Assembly (NCBI RefSeq): GCF_900129665.1
Contig: NZ_FQWL01000009.1
Span: 1 to 64,000 of the forward strand
Direction of reading: 5' to 3'
From: Flagellimonas flava
Lineage (GTDB): Bacteria; Bacteroidota; Bacteroidia; Flavobacteriales; Flavobacteriaceae
DNA: 64,000 nucleotides
Part shown: piece after piece, positions 9,483-17,349 of the stretch
Numbering within the stretch: the first letter of the stretch is position 1
How the letters are laid out: every line of letters begins with the position of its first letter
The notes under the pieces: model-generated
Seen by the model: only the letters and a program-made list of their open reading frames with translations
What the model was told of the DNA's origin: nothing
Database searches by the model: none
Made by a program: the position numbers and the translations under genes

Positions 9483-10030
9483 TTTAAACGGAATAGGAAG
9501 TCGCCAGAGGACCTTAATGTTACTTTTGGGTCTGGTGAGGTCGAAGTACTGGTATCATCACCGAGGTTTTGGGCCGTTACCCTTAGAGCACTGGTATTTC
9601 TTAATATATCTATATTTCTTCCACCCGGCCCGTAGACAACATCCAAGGTTACAAGAGGTGCAGGGTCAGGTTCTATGTTAAAAGTATCGATTGCCAGTGC
9701 ATCTCCTTGTTCACTTAAAAACTCAACACTAAAATTGAGCTCTTTACTTGTGGTGTTCTCAATTTCATATTGTATTACGCCTTCCAACAGACGTTCTGCA
9801 ACAAACTGTTCGTTAAAAGGGTCAAAGTTGAAAGTTTGAGAATAAAATGCCCCAAAAGTGGACACGGTGTTGATGAACTCTTCATCAGATTCAACCAATA
9901 AAATGCTAGAGGCAACCGTAGGGATAATACTTAGGTCATCAAATTGGTTAAAATCCTGTTCTTCCGAGCAGGAAAAAGTAGTCAATACAAGTGTGAACGC
10001 CATTATACAGCGAAAAAGCAGTCCTTTCAT
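9479..10030 (-). CDS. Lipoprotein, first gene of DUF5723 operon
   Basis: 183 residues. The signal sequence ends TTFSC (Cys21), a good lipobox. The mature part contains no membrane segment and looks beta-rich (IQYEIENTTSKELNFSVEFL, ALAIDTFNIEPDPAPLVTLDV), suggesting one or two immunoglobulin-like domains. The gene overlaps the DUF5723 gene by 4 bases, so lipoprotein and barrel are probably made together and may form a complex. No function is recognised. Confidence 0.78.
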   Translation of the reverse strand: MKGLLFRCIMAFTLVLTTFSCSEEQDFNQFDDLSIIPTVASSILLVESDEEFINTVSTFGAFYSQTFNFDPFNEQFVAERLLEGVIQYEIENTTSKELNFSVEFLSEQGDALAIDTFNIEPDPAPLVTLDVVYGPGGRNIDILRNTSALRVTAQNLGDDTSTSTSPDPKVTLRSSGDFLFRLK

Positions 10031-10088
10031 AGGTTCTAAAGCAATTTTATACTAAAACAATGGGGCTAAGCTGTACCCTACTATAACT

Positions 10089-10778
10089 CTATAAAATGTT
10101 TTTTATTTCAACCAAAGAGTTAATCATTTTACAAATCTCATGTGGAGGTTCACTATGTGCGTTAAAATGAAGTGTTTGGAATCCAACCGCTTTTGCACCC
10201 AAAATGTCAGCTTCTAGGTTATCACCGATCATCAAGGAATTTTTTGGGGCAACCTTGGCTGTTTCTAGGGCAAGTTTAAAAATTTGGGGATGTGGTTTTT
10301 TTACCCCCGCCATTTCAGAATTGATAATTACATCAAAGTAATTGAAGATATTGGCTCCCTTCAATTTTTTATCTTGTATTTCCTGAAATCCATTTGTGAT
10401 AATGTGCAGCCTATATTTTGGGGACAAATAGTTCAAAACATCAGTGGTATTGGGAAATAGGTGGGTAAAGGAAGAGAGATTGGCTATATATTCAACTGCC
10501 AAAAGGTCAATTAGGTCATCAGAAACCTTTGCCCCAATGGAATCAAAGGTTTTTTTCAGTCTTTGATAGCGGAGATCTGATTTACTAATTCGATCTTCTC
10601 TGTACAGTTTCCAAAATTCTAAATTAATGGGAACGTAAGTCTGAAGAAAATCCTCGAGATCAACATTGACCTTGTTTTCAGTCAGGATTTTTTTGAATGT
10701 CAGGGCAGAGTTTTTTTCAAAATCCCACAAGGTATGGTCCAAATCAAAGAAAATGTCCGTAATCCGGTCTCTAAACAT
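10089..10778 (-). CDS. YjjG-family HAD nucleotidase (noncanonical pyrimidine nucleotidase)
   Basis: HAD superfamily phosphatase of 229 residues with all four motifs: FFDLDHTLWD (Asp12/Asp14), IITNGFQE, KKPHPQIF (Lys) and MIGDNLEADILGA (acidic pair). The helical cap between motif I and II fits the YjjG type, which dephosphorylates pyrimidine nucleoside monophosphates including damaged ones. The start overlaps the end of the upstream deacetylase-like gene by 8 bases, so they are likely cotranscribed. The exact substrate cannot be read from the sequence. Confidence 0.87.
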   Translation of the reverse strand: MFRDRITDIFFDLDHTLWDFEKNSALTFKKILTENKVNVDLEDFLQTYVPINLEFWKLYREDRISKSDLRYQRLKKTFDSIGAKVSDDLIDLLAVEYIANLSSFTHLFPNTTDVLNYLSPKYRLHIITNGFQEIQDKKLKGANIFNYFDVIINSEMAGVKKPHPQIFKLALETAKVAPKNSLMIGDNLEADILGAKAVGFQTLHFNAHSEPPHEICKMINSLVEIKNIL

Positions 10779-12066
10779 AATACCTCCTTAATGAAGCTTG
10801 GTAAAGGTCCATCCAGTCAATCTTGTGGTCACCTCCAAGCAATTCGTTGGAAAAAACCAAAACAAAATCACCATGAACCTCTTTAACTTGTCTATAGATC
10901 ACATCTATTTTGTTGAAAATCTCTTCTTTTTTTTGGTACTTAAGCAGTGCGTAATCGTGAACGGCAAATGGATGCACCTTTAAGGGTTGTTTTACCTCCG
11001 TGTTGATATCATAGAAATGGAAGGGTGTGCAGGTTCCTGCCCTAAAACCAATTTCATGGGTATATCCCATGGAAAAATCATCTGTGAATTCGGTTTCAAT
11101 CAAAGTTCGATAAGTCATTGGAACATTAACCCGATTGTACCGTAGTCTAGCATAGTTAATGGGCCTATTTATAAGATTGGCCAGTTGTTGTTTTTCTTCT
11201 TTGAGCACATATTTATCCGTTGATGACAAAAAAGAAGTACTCAAGGAAACAACGCTATAATCTGCTACCGACTTTATTAGATATCGGAATTTATTGTTGT
11301 TTGGCGATATGTTTTTATCATGAGCGGAATATTTGGCAAACTGGAAAAAAAACATGCTCTTCACCGGAAATTTTTTATGGATATCCACCAAAGCGTCAAA
11401 GTTGTCATAAGGATCCTTCTTAATTCCCAAAAGTACTGCAATCCGCCTACCAATATTTCTTAACCTAAAACCCCCTAAATCCATAAGAAATCCACCCAGA
11501 CTTCTAATAAAACCCCTATGCGCATGCGCATGCGATGTAGTAACGTTAATGATTGGGGTACAGGAATAGTCTCGACTCGAATTCTTGATGTCAGGAAACC
11601 GTTCCTTCAAGGTCAACAACAATTTATAGGCCCATAAATCCACCACAGGGAGTTCCAAAAATTTATTTAAATAGGCTATACTCTCCTTGGCGGGAAAACG
11701 GCCCACACTATCCTTAACATGAGGCAAATACTCTTCATAGCGACTTAAAAGAAAGAAGCTTGCCGAAAAAACATCGTACGGAATTGAGCTTTTTTCTCCT
11801 GTCGGAAAAAAACATGGAATTCCTTCCCAATCCTCCACTCTAATATCAAAATCATTGATACCTTGTTCAAAAAGCAAGTCGTTACTTCGGATAAAAAATT
11901 CATTTTGTAAGGGTTGTTTCGAGTAGGTCAACTTGGGACCTGTATGTTTAATGAAATCCTCAACCTTGGTGGTAAAACTGATATCTATTCCCAATATACG
12001 TTCAAAAAGCTGTCTGGTCGTATAGGTAAGTCGGTTGGTAATTTTGTGGGTATATATCAGTAGCAT
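10771..12066 (-). CDS. Polysaccharide deacetylase-like protein (DUF7033 family)
   Basis: 431 residues, cytosolic by sequence (no signal peptide). N-terminal domain about 1-165 (DUF7033-like, with FFLLSRYEEYLPHVKDSVGRF), followed by a NodB-fold-like domain with PYDNFDALVDIHKKF, the region MFFFQFA, YTHEIGFRAGTCTPFHFYD near 345-365, and a C-terminal HGDFVLVFSNELLGG. In relatives I remember, the first metal motif reads D-x-D followed by an aromatic-rich stretch and KG; here the same place reads INVTTSHAHAHRGF (about 175-188), so both aspartates appear replaced. It could therefore be a pseudoenzyme or use another metal arrangement. It lies between radC and the HAD gene. Confidence 0.75.
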   Translation of the reverse strand: MLLIYTHKITNRLTYTTRQLFERILGIDISFTTKVEDFIKHTGPKLTYSKQPLQNEFFIRSNDLLFEQGINDFDIRVEDWEGIPCFFPTGEKSSIPYDVFSASFFLLSRYEEYLPHVKDSVGRFPAKESIAYLNKFLELPVVDLWAYKLLLTLKERFPDIKNSSRDYSCTPIINVTTSHAHAHRGFIRSLGGFLMDLGGFRLRNIGRRIAVLLGIKKDPYDNFDALVDIHKKFPVKSMFFFQFAKYSAHDKNISPNNNKFRYLIKSVADYSVVSLSTSFLSSTDKYVLKEEKQQLANLINRPINYARLRYNRVNVPMTYRTLIETEFTDDFSMGYTHEIGFRAGTCTPFHFYDINTEVKQPLKVHPFAVHDYALLKYQKKEEIFNKIDVIYRQVKEVHGDFVLVFSNELLGGDHKIDWMDLYQASLRRYYV

Positions 12067-12078
12067 CCTTGTCCTTTC

Positions 12079-12777
12079 TTATAAAATGCCCTCATCTGCA
12101 AAACTTAGATAGGTATGGTCTGTTAAAATAAGATGGTCTAGGACCTTTATATCCAGAGCTTCGGCGGCCTTCTGCAGTTTTTGGGTGATATGCTTATCCG
12201 CTCCGCTGGGCCGCAACCCTCCCGAGGGATGGTTGTGCGCAAGGATTATCCCCACCGCACCCAGTTCCAAAGCTTGCTTCAATACCAGTCTCACATCAAC
12301 CAAGGTACCGGTAATACCTCCCTTACTCATCAAAGATTTATGAATGACCTTGTTCGAATTGTTGAGGTACACGATCCAAAATTCCTCATGCTCCAACTCT
12401 CCAAGAACCGGATATAAAATTTCAAAGGCATCCTTACTACTGCTAATTTTGCTTATGGCATACCGATTCTCACCTCGTCTTCTCCTACCCACCTCCAGCG
12501 CTGCAGCTATGGTAATGGCCTTGGCATCTCCAATGCCATCGAATTGTTTAAGTTGATTTACCGATAGCTTACCAAGCTCGTTTAAATTGTGGTTCACAGT
12601 TGCCAAAATACGCTTGGACAGGCCCACGGCGCTCTCTTTTCTGTTTCCAGAACCAATAAGAATGGCAATAAGTTCGGCGTCGGAAAGAACGGTTCTGCCC
12701 TTGCTCACCAACTTTTCTCTGGGTTTGTCATCATCGGCCCAATGCTTAATGGAAAAGGAAGCGGTTTTTTCTTGCAT
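12079..12777 (-). CDS. radC: RadC family protein (JAB/MPN domain)
   Basis: 232 residues, full length for RadC. The N-terminal helix-hairpin-helix region contains LKQFDGIGDAKAITIAAALEVG; the C-terminal JAB domain carries the metal motif AHNHPSGGLRPSGADKHIT (about 180-198). Named for DNA repair, but its true biochemical role is not settled in the family. It is the first gene of a three-gene minus-strand group (radC, deacetylase-like, HAD). A box TATCTTTA, one mismatch from the -7 consensus, lies just upstream on the minus strand. Confidence 0.92.
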   Translation of the reverse strand: MQEKTASFSIKHWADDDKPREKLVSKGRTVLSDAELIAILIGSGNRKESAVGLSKRILATVNHNLNELGKLSVNQLKQFDGIGDAKAITIAAALEVGRRRRGENRYAISKISSSKDAFEILYPVLGELEHEEFWIVYLNNSNKVIHKSLMSKGGITGTLVDVRLVLKQALELGAVGIILAHNHPSGGLRPSGADKHITQKLQKAAEALDIKVLDHLILTDHTYLSFADEGIL

Positions 12778-12803
12778 AACTTAAAGATAGGGGAATAAGT
12801 TTG
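12772..12803 (+). promoter_or_regulatory. Bacteroidota-type promoter of the DUF1569 gene
   Basis: TTG (12772-12774), 21 bases, then TAAGTTTG (12796-12803), matching the Bacteroidota primary sigma pattern TTG-N17-23-TAnnTTTG. The ATG at 12828 follows 24 bases later. It lies in the divergent gap between radC and the DUF1569 gene. Confidence 0.55.
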
Positions 12804-12827
12804 TAAATTTAGAACAAAACCGAAGTA

Positions 12828-13277
12828 ATGAAATCCCTTTTTGATTCGCAAACCCATTCCGAAATTTTGCAAAGATTAGGTCAACTCTCGGAAAGTTCGA
12901 AACGGGAATGGGGAAAGATGGAAATAGGGCAAATGCTGCACCATTGCCAATTCCCCCTGCTCTTGGCCTTGGGCAAACATAACATGGCAAAGCCAAACCC
13001 CATAATGAAGCTTCTGTTCAAAAGTTTTAAAAAGAGCATGTATGACGATAAACCGTGGAAACCCAACCTACCCACTGCAAAGGGTTTTAAAGTAACAGAT
13101 GAAAAGGAGTTTGCCTCTGAAAAAAGGACGTTGGAAGGGTTGGTTAATGAATTTCACTCCAAAAAGGAGCAAAAGGTTTGGGAACCGCATCCTGCTTTCG
13201 GCAAATTCACCTATGACCAATGGGGACAGATGCAATACAAACATCTAGACCATCATTTTCGCCAGTTCGGGGCATAG
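12828..13277 (+). CDS. DUF1569 domain protein (DinB-like fold)
   Basis: 149 residues. The block SSKREWGKMEIGQMLHHCQF (about 22-41) with its conserved His pair, and the C-terminal HPAFGKFTYDQWGQMQYKHLDHHFRQFG, are typical of DUF1569, a DinB/YfiT-like four-helix family whose three histidines usually bind a metal. Possible thiol- or metal-dependent transferase; substrate unknown. Monocistronic, with its own promoter; the convergent small gene ends 4 bases beyond its stop. Confidence 0.88.
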   Translation: MKSLFDSQTHSEILQRLGQLSESSKREWGKMEIGQMLHHCQFPLLLALGKHNMAKPNPIMKLLFKSFKKSMYDDKPWKPNLPTAKGFKVTDEKEFASEKRTLEGLVNEFHSKKEQKVWEPHPAFGKFTYDQWGQMQYKHLDHHFRQFGA

Positions 13278-13281
13278 CATA

Positions 13282-13467
13282 TTAGTGTGCATCATCTTCA
13301 TCTTGGACTTCCCGCTGCTCAGTCTTCACTCCAGTATCATTGATCATCCGATCCTCCTCCAAAACCACGTTGGATATTCCCAGCATATAAGCAGATAGGA
13401 ACACGGAAAGTATGCGCCTTATTCTCTTTTTTATAGTTCTAAAAGAGCTATGTACTGAAGATTTCAT
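13282..13467 (-). CDS. Small conserved-looking hypothetical protein (61 aa)
   Basis: 61 residues with a very basic N-terminus (SFRTIKKRIRRILS), one short hydrophobic stretch (VFLSAYMLGISNVV) and an acidic tail (REVQDEDDAH). I believe similar basic-hydrophobic-acidic small proteins occur in other Flavobacteriaceae, but that is from memory. It fills the gap between mpl and the DUF1569 gene exactly, starts with ATG, and has 59 free bases upstream. Real coding is likely but not certain; function unknown. Confidence 0.5.
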   Translation of the reverse strand: MKSSVHSSFRTIKKRIRRILSVFLSAYMLGISNVVLEEDRMINDTGVKTEQREVQDEDDAH

Positions 13468-13526
13468 GCGGTTTACAGGTCAACAACTGTTCCGAGAACC
13501 CCAATACTGACAAAATTACCTCGTGT

Positions 13527-14882
13527 CTACTTGAAAAGTTGTTTTACCTGATCAAAATCCAAACCGCCATAATTACCGGAACTCATGAGCAAAAGTGCGC
13601 AATCATCAAAATTACGCTTAAAAAGGTAATTTTTGAATTCTTCAGGCTCAGTATAGATAGTCACATCCTTGCGATTCAAAGCCTTATAGATTTGGTCAGT
13701 AGTGACCTCTTTCAATTGCTTGATCTTAACCGCCTTTGGCGAAAAGAAAACCACAGCCTCATCCGCGGCATCCAAGGCACCTTTATATTCGCCCAGAAAC
13801 TCAGCATTGAGACTGCTATAGGTGTGCAGTTCCAAACAGGCAATAAGTTTCCGCTTGGGAAATTGTTCCTTAACCGCCTCAGTTGTGGCCTTAACCTTAC
13901 TTGGCGAATGCGCAAAATCTTTGAAAGCTACTTTGTCAGGGCCTTCGGCTATTTTCTCCATGCGCTTTGAGGCTCCCTTAAAAGAAGATATCGCCTCGTA
14001 AAAGTCTTCCTCATCAACACCCATTTGCTGAAGAATCCATTTGGCACCGGCAAGATTGTTCAAATTGTGTTTTCCAAATATTTCGATGGGCATTTCGCCT
14101 TCCGGAGTATCAAGAAGTGTTGTTCCATCCTTAACATGGTAGTCCGGTGTGCGGTATGCGAATTTCCTGATGGTATTTTCCGTGGCCTCCACTACCCTCT
14201 TCACCGCCTCATCCTCTTCATTATAAGTGATGCTTCCCCCGGTTACAATGCCATCTACAAAAATCTGGAACTGTTCCTCGTAATTTTCAAACGTTGGGAA
14301 TACATTGATATGGTCCCAAGCAATCCCGCTCAGTAAGGCAATGTTTGGTTGGTACAAATGAAATTTGGGCCTTCGGTCTATAGGAGAAGAGAGGTACTCA
14401 TCACCCTCCAACACGATAAAATCATTATGTTCCGTGAGGTGTACCATCCTATCAAACCCATCCAACTGAGCCCCTACCATATAATCCACGGCAATGTCAT
14501 GATAATTCAACACATGTAAAATCATGGAAGTAATTGTTGTTTTTCCGTGGCTTCCGCCAATAACAACACGTGTTTTGTGTTTGCTCTGCTCGTAGAGAAA
14601 TTCAGGATAAGAATAGATTTTGACTCCAATTTCCTGTGCTTTCAGCAATTCTGGATTGTCGGCCTTAGCATGCATGCCCAATACCACCGCATCCAATTCG
14701 TTATGGATTTTCTCGGGAAACCAGCCGAACTCAGATGGTAGTAGTCCTTTGGCCTCGAGTCGACTTTTGGAAGGTTCAAAAATTACATCATCACTACCGG
14801 TTATGCTGTATCCTTTGTGTGCCAAGGCTAGGGCCAAATTATGCATGGCGCTGCCTCCAATGGCTATAAAGTGAATGGTCAT
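13527..14882 (-). CDS. mpl: UDP-N-acetylmuramate:L-alanyl-gamma-D-glutamyl-meso-DAP ligase (murein tripeptide recycling)
   Basis: Mur-ligase family, 451 residues. N-terminal dinucleotide-type fold ([17 protein letters not shown]), ATP loop GGSHGKTT (109-116), central domain with [20 protein letters not shown] and [10 protein letters not shown], and C-terminal domain with [16 protein letters not shown]. MurC has a similar layout, but the N-terminus and the [14 protein letters not shown] block fit Mpl. It attaches recycled tripeptide to UDP-MurNAc in the cytoplasm. It has its own good promoter, with -7 box only 17 bases before the ATG, so the leader is very short. Confidence 0.9.
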   Translation of the reverse strand: MTIHFIAIGGSAMHNLALALAHKGYSITGSDDVIFEPSKSRLEAKGLLPSEFGWFPEKIHNELDAVVLGMHAKADNPELLKAQEIGVKIYSYPEFLYEQSKHKTRVVIGGSHGKTTITSMILHVLNYHDIAVDYMVGAQLDGFDRMVHLTEHNDFIVLEGDEYLSSPIDRRPKFHLYQPNIALLSGIAWDHINVFPTFENYEEQFQIFVDGIVTGGSITYNEEDEAVKRVVEATENTIRKFAYRTPDYHVKDGTTLLDTPEGEMPIEIFGKHNLNNLAGAKWILQQMGVDEEDFYEAISSFKGASKRMEKIAEGPDKVAFKDFAHSPSKVKATTEAVKEQFPKRKLIACLELHTYSSLNAEFLGEYKGALDAADEAVVFFSPKAVKIKQLKEVTTDQIYKALNRKDVTIYTEPEEFKNYLFKRNFDDCALLLMSSGNYGGLDFDQVKQLFK

Positions 14883-14899
14883 GGGTTCAGATTATCCCT

Positions 14900-14929
14900 C
14901 AAAAATAGCCAAAGGCTAAGGTATTGCAA
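14900..14929 (-). promoter_or_regulatory. Bacteroidota-type promoter of mpl
   Basis: On the minus strand: TTG (14929-14927), 19 bases, TATTTTTG (14907-14900), then ATG at 14882. Spacing and both elements fit the Bacteroidota consensus. The predicted leader is under about 15 bases. Confidence 0.55.
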
Positions 14930-14975
14930 ACAACATTTGATCTTATTATTTCTATCTTGGCTAAAAATTAAACCG

Positions 14976-15287
14976 ATGAATCTATCAGACATCCCGTCCA
15001 AGGAGATTATGCCCGGATACCATGGAAAAATGGTTCATGGAAGTGCTATGAGCTGGGCATTTTGGGAGGTTGAGCCCGGAGCTGAAGTACCTAAACATCA
15101 ACATGTTCACGAGCAGATCATGCACGTGCTTGAGGGAGAATTCGAATTTACCGTGGATGGTAAGACCTCAATTTGCACATCTGGGGACGTAATCGTCATC
15201 CCATCGCAAATCTCCCATGGGGGCAAGGCGATTACAGCCTGTAAATTAATGGATGTCTTTAGCCCCGTAAGGGAAGAATACAAATAA
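14976..15287 (+). CDS. Cupin domain protein
   Basis: 103 residues from the ATG at 14976; the frame is open further upstream to 14841, but that stretch overlaps the mpl start and lacks family features. Single-cupin fold with motif 1 [22 protein letters not shown] (metal ligands His, His, Glu, and a later His in SQISHGGKA). Such small cupins bind a metal and a small ligand; substrate unknown. The SDR gene starts 3 bases after its stop, so the two form an operon and probably act on related substrates. Confidence 0.83.
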   Translation: MNLSDIPSKEIMPGYHGKMVHGSAMSWAFWEVEPGAEVPKHQHVHEQIMHVLEGEFEFTVDGKTSICTSGDVIVIPSQISHGGKAITACKLMDVFSPVREEYK

Positions 15288-15289
15288 GC

Positions 15290-16075
15290 ATGAATATATC
15301 TTTATCTGGAAAAAGAGCCTTAATTGGGGGAAGTAGCAAAGGAATTGGAGAAGCCATTGCCAGACAATTGGCCAACAGCGGGGCCAGTGTTGTTTTAATG
15401 GCACGGAACGTCTCCCAAATGCAACAAATAATAAAGGAATTGGATACCAGTCAAGGGCAACAACACCAGTACTTGGCTGTGGATTTTTCCAATTTTGAGG
15501 CCTTTAAGAGCACCATTGCAGGCTTTTTTGATACCAATACAGTTGATATCCTGATCAACAACACCCAAGGTCCCAAAGCTGGTGGACCCTTGGAAAAGTC
15601 TGTAAGTGATTATCAAGAAGCTTTTGACTTACTGTTTAAGTCAGTAGTATTTACCACAGAATTGGCGTTAAAGGGAATGCAACAAAAACAATGGGGCCGT
15701 ATAATCAATGTGGCCTCTGTCTCGGTAAAGGAGCCTTTGAATTACTTGGCCCTTTCCAATTCCATTAGGGCGGCGGTCGTCACCTGGGCAAAAAGTCTGG
15801 CCTTTGATGTGGGCAAGGAGAAGATAACGGTAAACAATGTTCTCACTGGTTATTTTGATACTGACAGAATTGCCCAACTCAATGCCAAAAAATCGGAAAA
15901 ACTTGGGATTCCGGTTTCAGAGGTTAGATCCGACATGGAATCCCGGGTGCCCTTAAATCGTATTGGGGACCCAGCTGAATATGGTTATTTGGTTACTTTT
16001 CTTGCCTCTGATCAAGCAGCATATATAACGGGCACAAACATTCCCATTGATGGAGGTTTGCTCAAGTCGTTTTAA
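15290..16075 (+). CDS. SDR family oxidoreductase, atypical active site
   Basis: 261 residues, Rossmann fold. Cofactor loop is GGSSKGIG (13-20), acidic DFSN at 65-68, and the usual NNAG is NNTQG (90-94). In classical SDRs a Ser and a YxxxK pair form the active site; here the Ser region is present (VASVSV, 141-146) but the YxxxK place reads LALSNSIR (153-160), so Tyr and Lys are Leu and Ile. The C-terminal PIDGGL is typical. A subfamily with LALSNxIR is known to me in several phyla, so this is a lineage feature rather than damage. Product could be a non-classical dehydrogenase or binding protein. Operon partner: the cupin gene, 3 bases upstream. Confidence 0.85.
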   Translation: MNISLSGKRALIGGSSKGIGEAIARQLANSGASVVLMARNVSQMQQIIKELDTSQGQQHQYLAVDFSNFEAFKSTIAGFFDTNTVDILINNTQGPKAGGPLEKSVSDYQEAFDLLFKSVVFTTELALKGMQQKQWGRIINVASVSVKEPLNYLALSNSIRAAVVTWAKSLAFDVGKEKITVNNVLTGYFDTDRIAQLNAKKSEKLGIPVSEVRSDMESRVPLNRIGDPAEYGYLVTFLASDQAAYITGTNIPIDGGLLKSF

Positions 16076-16133
16076 TCACATGTTTGCAATACAACAGATT
16101 TAAGCTATATATTTTAACATATTCGTAATTTTT

Positions 16134-16167
16134 AGCTATTTTTATTGCTTAACCAATAAAAATAGCT
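16134..16167 (+). repeat. Perfect 14-bp inverted repeat ending two bases before the DoxX start codon
   Basis: Left arm AGCTATTTTTATTG (16134-16147), loop CTTAAC (16148-16153), right arm CAATAAAAATAGCT (16154-16167); the arms are exactly complementary. The ATG of the DoxX gene follows at 16170. It can be an operator for a dimeric repressor or an mRNA hairpin that covers the ribosome entry region. It lacks the G+C-rich stem of a terminator. Confidence 0.8.
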
Positions 16168-16169
16168 TT

Positions 16170-16544
16170 ATGAATTCAAAAGTTTTTCTGGTTGCCCGTA
16201 TCCTGTTAGGACTGTTTGTTCTGTTTTTCGGATTGAATAAGTTCTTTGGATTTCTTGAGTTTGGGGAAATGCCAGAAGCCGCTGTCAACTACTTTGTTGG
16301 CGTAGGCCCCACCCATGTTCTAAAAATTGTTGGGATTATCGAAATTTTAGCAGGGATTGCATTTATCCTGAACAAATACGGGTCGTTGATGGCCTTGATT
16401 CTTATGAGTATTTCGGTGAATGCCGTTTTATTTCATGCAACCTTGGCTCCCAGTGATATCCAAGGGGCTTTGATATTGCTAGTTCTAAATATTGTGGTTC
16501 TTTTAGGGTATAAAGACCGATATAAGGATATTTTAAGAGCTTAA
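16170..16544 (+). CDS. DoxX-like small membrane protein
   Basis: 124 residues with four hydrophobic helices (about 5-23, 45-65, 72-92, 98-116). The start VARILLGLFVLFFGLNKF is typical of DoxX/DoxD-like proteins, and IVGIIEILAGIAFIL fits helix 2. Roles in the family are loosely tied to redox or stress responses; nothing here points to a partner. A perfect inverted repeat stands immediately before the ATG, suggesting specific control, and a strong terminator follows. Confidence 0.83.
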   Translation: MNSKVFLVARILLGLFVLFFGLNKFFGFLEFGEMPEAAVNYFVGVGPTHVLKIVGIIEILAGIAFILNKYGSLMALILMSISVNAVLFHATLAPSDIQGALILLVLNIVVLLGYKDRYKDILRA

Positions 16545-16564
16545 AGATTTAGAAGTGAAAACAA

Positions 16565-16602
16565 ACAAACGGCCCTTCACAATTGTGAAGGGCCGTTTTT
16601 CT
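16565..16602 (+). terminator. Rho-independent terminator after the DoxX gene
   Basis: Perfect palindrome AACGGCCCTTCAC AATT GTGAAGGGCCGTT (16568-16597) followed by a T run and CTT. It lies between convergent genes and could also slow transcription arriving from the minus strand. Confidence 0.9.
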
Positions 16603-16620
16603 TATGACTTCGCTTTTTGA

Positions 16621-17349
16621 TTATAAACTCATTCGGTCCTTGAAAATGTAGGATTGACGTCTTGACACCTCTACCTCATCACCATTTTTCATTTGTAGCT
16701 TAATTTTCCCATTAAACCATGGCACTACATTTTCAATAAAATTGGTATTCACTATCTGCTGCCGGTTGGCACGAAAAAAAACTTGCCCCGGTAATTTCTC
16801 CTCAATTTGGTTCAACGATTTGTACAGTAGTGGTCTTTTCTCATCAAAAAAGACCCTAGTATAATTTCCAACAATCTCAAAATGGGATATATCCCCAATT
16901 TTTATCAACCAACAGGCTTCCCCGTCCTTAATGAAAATCTGGCTGCTTTCCGATAATTTTTTGACGGTCGACTTTTCCTCCTTTGCCCTTGCATCTAAAA
17001 TGGCTTTTACTTTTTCAAATGCCATGCCAAAGCGTTTCTCGCTAACAGGCTTCAGTAGGTAGTCCAACGCATTATACTCAAAGGATTTAATGGCATACTC
17101 ATCAAAGGCAGTGGTGAATACTGTAATGGGTACTTCATCCAACATTTCCAGTAGTTGGAAACCATCCTTCTCGGGCATATTGATATCCAAAAACAGTAAA
17201 TCGGGACGTTGCTCCTGAATCAGTTCAAAGCCCATATCAACGTTTTCTGCCTCTCCAACAAGTTCAATGTCATCATACTTCTTCACGAGCTCTTTGAGCT
17301 CATTTCTGGCCAACCTGGAATCTTCAACAATAACCGCCCTTATCTTCAT
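16621..17349 (-). CDS. LytTR-family response regulator
   Basis: 242 residues. Receiver domain 1-120: acidic pocket VEDS (9-10), phospho-acceptor Asp55 in LLFLDINMPEKDG, Thr79/80 and Lys100 in LLKPVS. LytTR DNA-binding domain about 137-240 (LIKIGDISHFEIVGNYTRV, FFRANRQQIVN). It is the partner of the sensor kinase just upstream, with a 4-base overlap (17346-17349). LytTR regulators bind direct-repeat sites; targets are not evident. Confidence 0.93.
   Translation of the reverse strand: MKIRAVIVEDSRLARNELKELVKKYDDIELVGEAENVDMGFELIQEQRPDLLFLDINMPEKDGFQLLEMLDEVPITVFTTAFDEYAIKSFEYNALDYLLKPVSEKRFGMAFEKVKAILDARAKEEKSTVKKLSESSQIFIKDGEACWLIKIGDISHFEIVGNYTRVFFDEKRPLLYKSLNQIEEKLPGQVFFRANRQQIVNTNFIENVVPWFNGKIKLQMKNGDEVEVSRRQSYIFKDRMSL

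Noticed and set aside
11519..11534. GCATGCGCATGCG repeat as a possible regulatory site
   Set aside because: Explained by the His-Ala-His-Ala coding of the deacetylase-like gene.
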